Shown piece after piece: positions 63,390-64,000 of a stretch of DNA of 64,000 bases (positions within the stretch are counted from its first letter, which is position 1; every line of letters starts with the position of its first letter). Origin of the DNA: Spirochaetota bacterium (GTDB lineage Bacteria > Spirochaetota > Spirochaetia > Treponematales > UBA12059); the NCBI GenBank assembly GCA_029547205.1, contig JAKPPT010000072.1:248001-312000 (forward strand). Direction: 5' to 3'. A model generated the notes under the pieces. It was not told where the DNA came from and ran no database searches. It saw only the letters and a program-made list of their open reading frames with translations. Made by a program: the position numbers and the translations under genes.

Positions 63390-64000
63390 TTACACTGTCC
63401 ATCGTACAAGCCAGCGTGTCTCCTTACCGTCAATAATTTTTAAATGCCGTGCGTGCTGTAATGCCATGACAGCAGCAAAATCCTCACGATCACAAAAAGA
63501 AGAAATATCAAAGCCCTTATAGTATCGCTCAAAATGATTTTTTAGCTGTGCATAGAGATTTTCTGTTTCTTGTTTATTAGAAATTCTATTACCATACGGA
63601 GGATCGGTTATTACAAATCCATGATCGCTCATTGGTTTTGTTGTTCTAAAATCAGATACAGTAAAAAATATGCCTGGTTTATGAGGACTATCTGATAGAG
63701 GAACTTCGGCATAGCGTGCATTTTGCTTTGCCTGTTGTATCATTGCTGGATCTATATCCGAAGCCGTAATATAAAATTTCGATTGTGTTCGTACATTTTC
63801 TTGTGCTTTACGTTTCGCTTCCTGTACCGATTTCCCATCATAGCAGGCATAGTGTTCCCATGCAAAATTTCTGTTGAGACCGGGAGCTCGATGCAGCGCA
63901 TACAGTGCTGCATCAATTGCAATCGATCCCGTTCCGCAAAACATATCAGTGAGTTGATTTGATGCTTTCCATCCAGCATTGAAAAGGCTTGCAGCTGCAA
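63390..64000 (-). CDS. rlmL: RlmL-type rRNA guanine-N2 methyltransferase, 5' end outside
   Basis: The frame is open through the window edge, so only the last about 203 residues are seen. They form the catalytic SAM-dependent domain: TDMFCGTGSIAIDAAL (motif I), ASDIDPAMIQQAKQNA (motif II) and VITDPPYGNRISN (motif IV, NPPY-type). This matches the THUMP-type RlmL/YpsC family that methylates guanine 2445 of 23S rRNA. The THUMP domain would lie beyond the window. Confidence 0.88.
   Translation of the reverse strand, partial: AAASLFNAGWKASNQLTDMFCGTGSIAIDAALYALHRAPGLNRNFAWEHYACYDGKSVQEAKRKAQENVRTQSKFYITASDIDPAMIQQAKQNARYAEVPLSDSPHKPGIFFTVSDFRTTKPMSDHGFVITDPPYGNRISNKQETENLYAQLKNHFERYYKGFDISSFCDREDFAAVMALQHARHLKIIDGKETRWLVRWTV

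Overview
The window is a gene-dense, AT-rich chromosomal stretch that most resembles a spirochaete, probably a Treponema relative. The signs are a cytidylate kinase fused to ribosomal protein S1, two tandem MAF/DUF115 proteins, many lipoproteins with loose lipoboxes, a CHASE2 adenylate cyclase, and the order recA-folK-scpA-scpB-rluB-cmk/rpsA. This is inference from protein content; no 16S gene is present.

Layout. Positions 1-4212 hold the end of a repeat-rich protein and a LolCDE-type lipoprotein-export ABC transporter, translationally coupled. Positions 4361-15850 are a long co-directional set: recA, folK (non-canonical start), scpA, scpB, rluB, the cmk-rpsA fusion, a GAF/sigma-54 activator, a TPR protein, a CHASE2 adenylate cyclase and a lipoprotein. 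glgC follows under its own promoter. Positions 17448-24450 (minus) carry a phosphoribosyltransferase, an HtrA protease, methionine aminopeptidase, a TPR lipoprotein, NusB, a SurA-like chaperone and a J-domain protein. Positions 24519-28256 (minus) are gap-pgk-tpiA-secG. Between gap and the PBP1A gene lies an apparent small RNA ending in a strong terminator.

Positions 28566-42308 hold PBP1A, a ParB-like protein, a septum-initiator-like protein, and a promoter-led operon of a very acidic protein, a frameshifted gene and two MAF/DUF115 proteins. Hypothetical proteins, an outer-membrane-barrel candidate and a lipoprotein follow. Positions 42318-48603 carry a RarA fusion, a RimK-like ATP-grasp ligase, FolC, a DUF445 protein and an SH3-like lipoprotein. 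Positions 48654-58849 carry an envelope cluster: a caspase-like lipoprotein, PbpC (PBP1C), a thioester alpha-2-macroglobulin and adenylate kinase.

Positions 58850-61430 are an accessory, decayed island. It contains a 5'-truncated TPR gene that looks like an integron cassette with half an attC site, a remnant of an IS21 IstB gene, tRNA-Gly(TCC) with three 90-bp tandem repeats each ending in a copy of the tRNA 5' end, and an internally deleted solute-binding lipoprotein gene. Positions 61611-63322 hold a NapH-like polyferredoxin gene and its partner. The window ends inside an RlmL-type rRNA methyltransferase gene.

The features most likely to be new are the putative small RNA with an anti-Shine-Dalgarno loop (28378-28470), the tRNA-end tandem repeat (60491-60771), the folK start, the poly-A frameshift (35105-35114) and the RarA fusion. 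No complete new defence or mobile system is evident.
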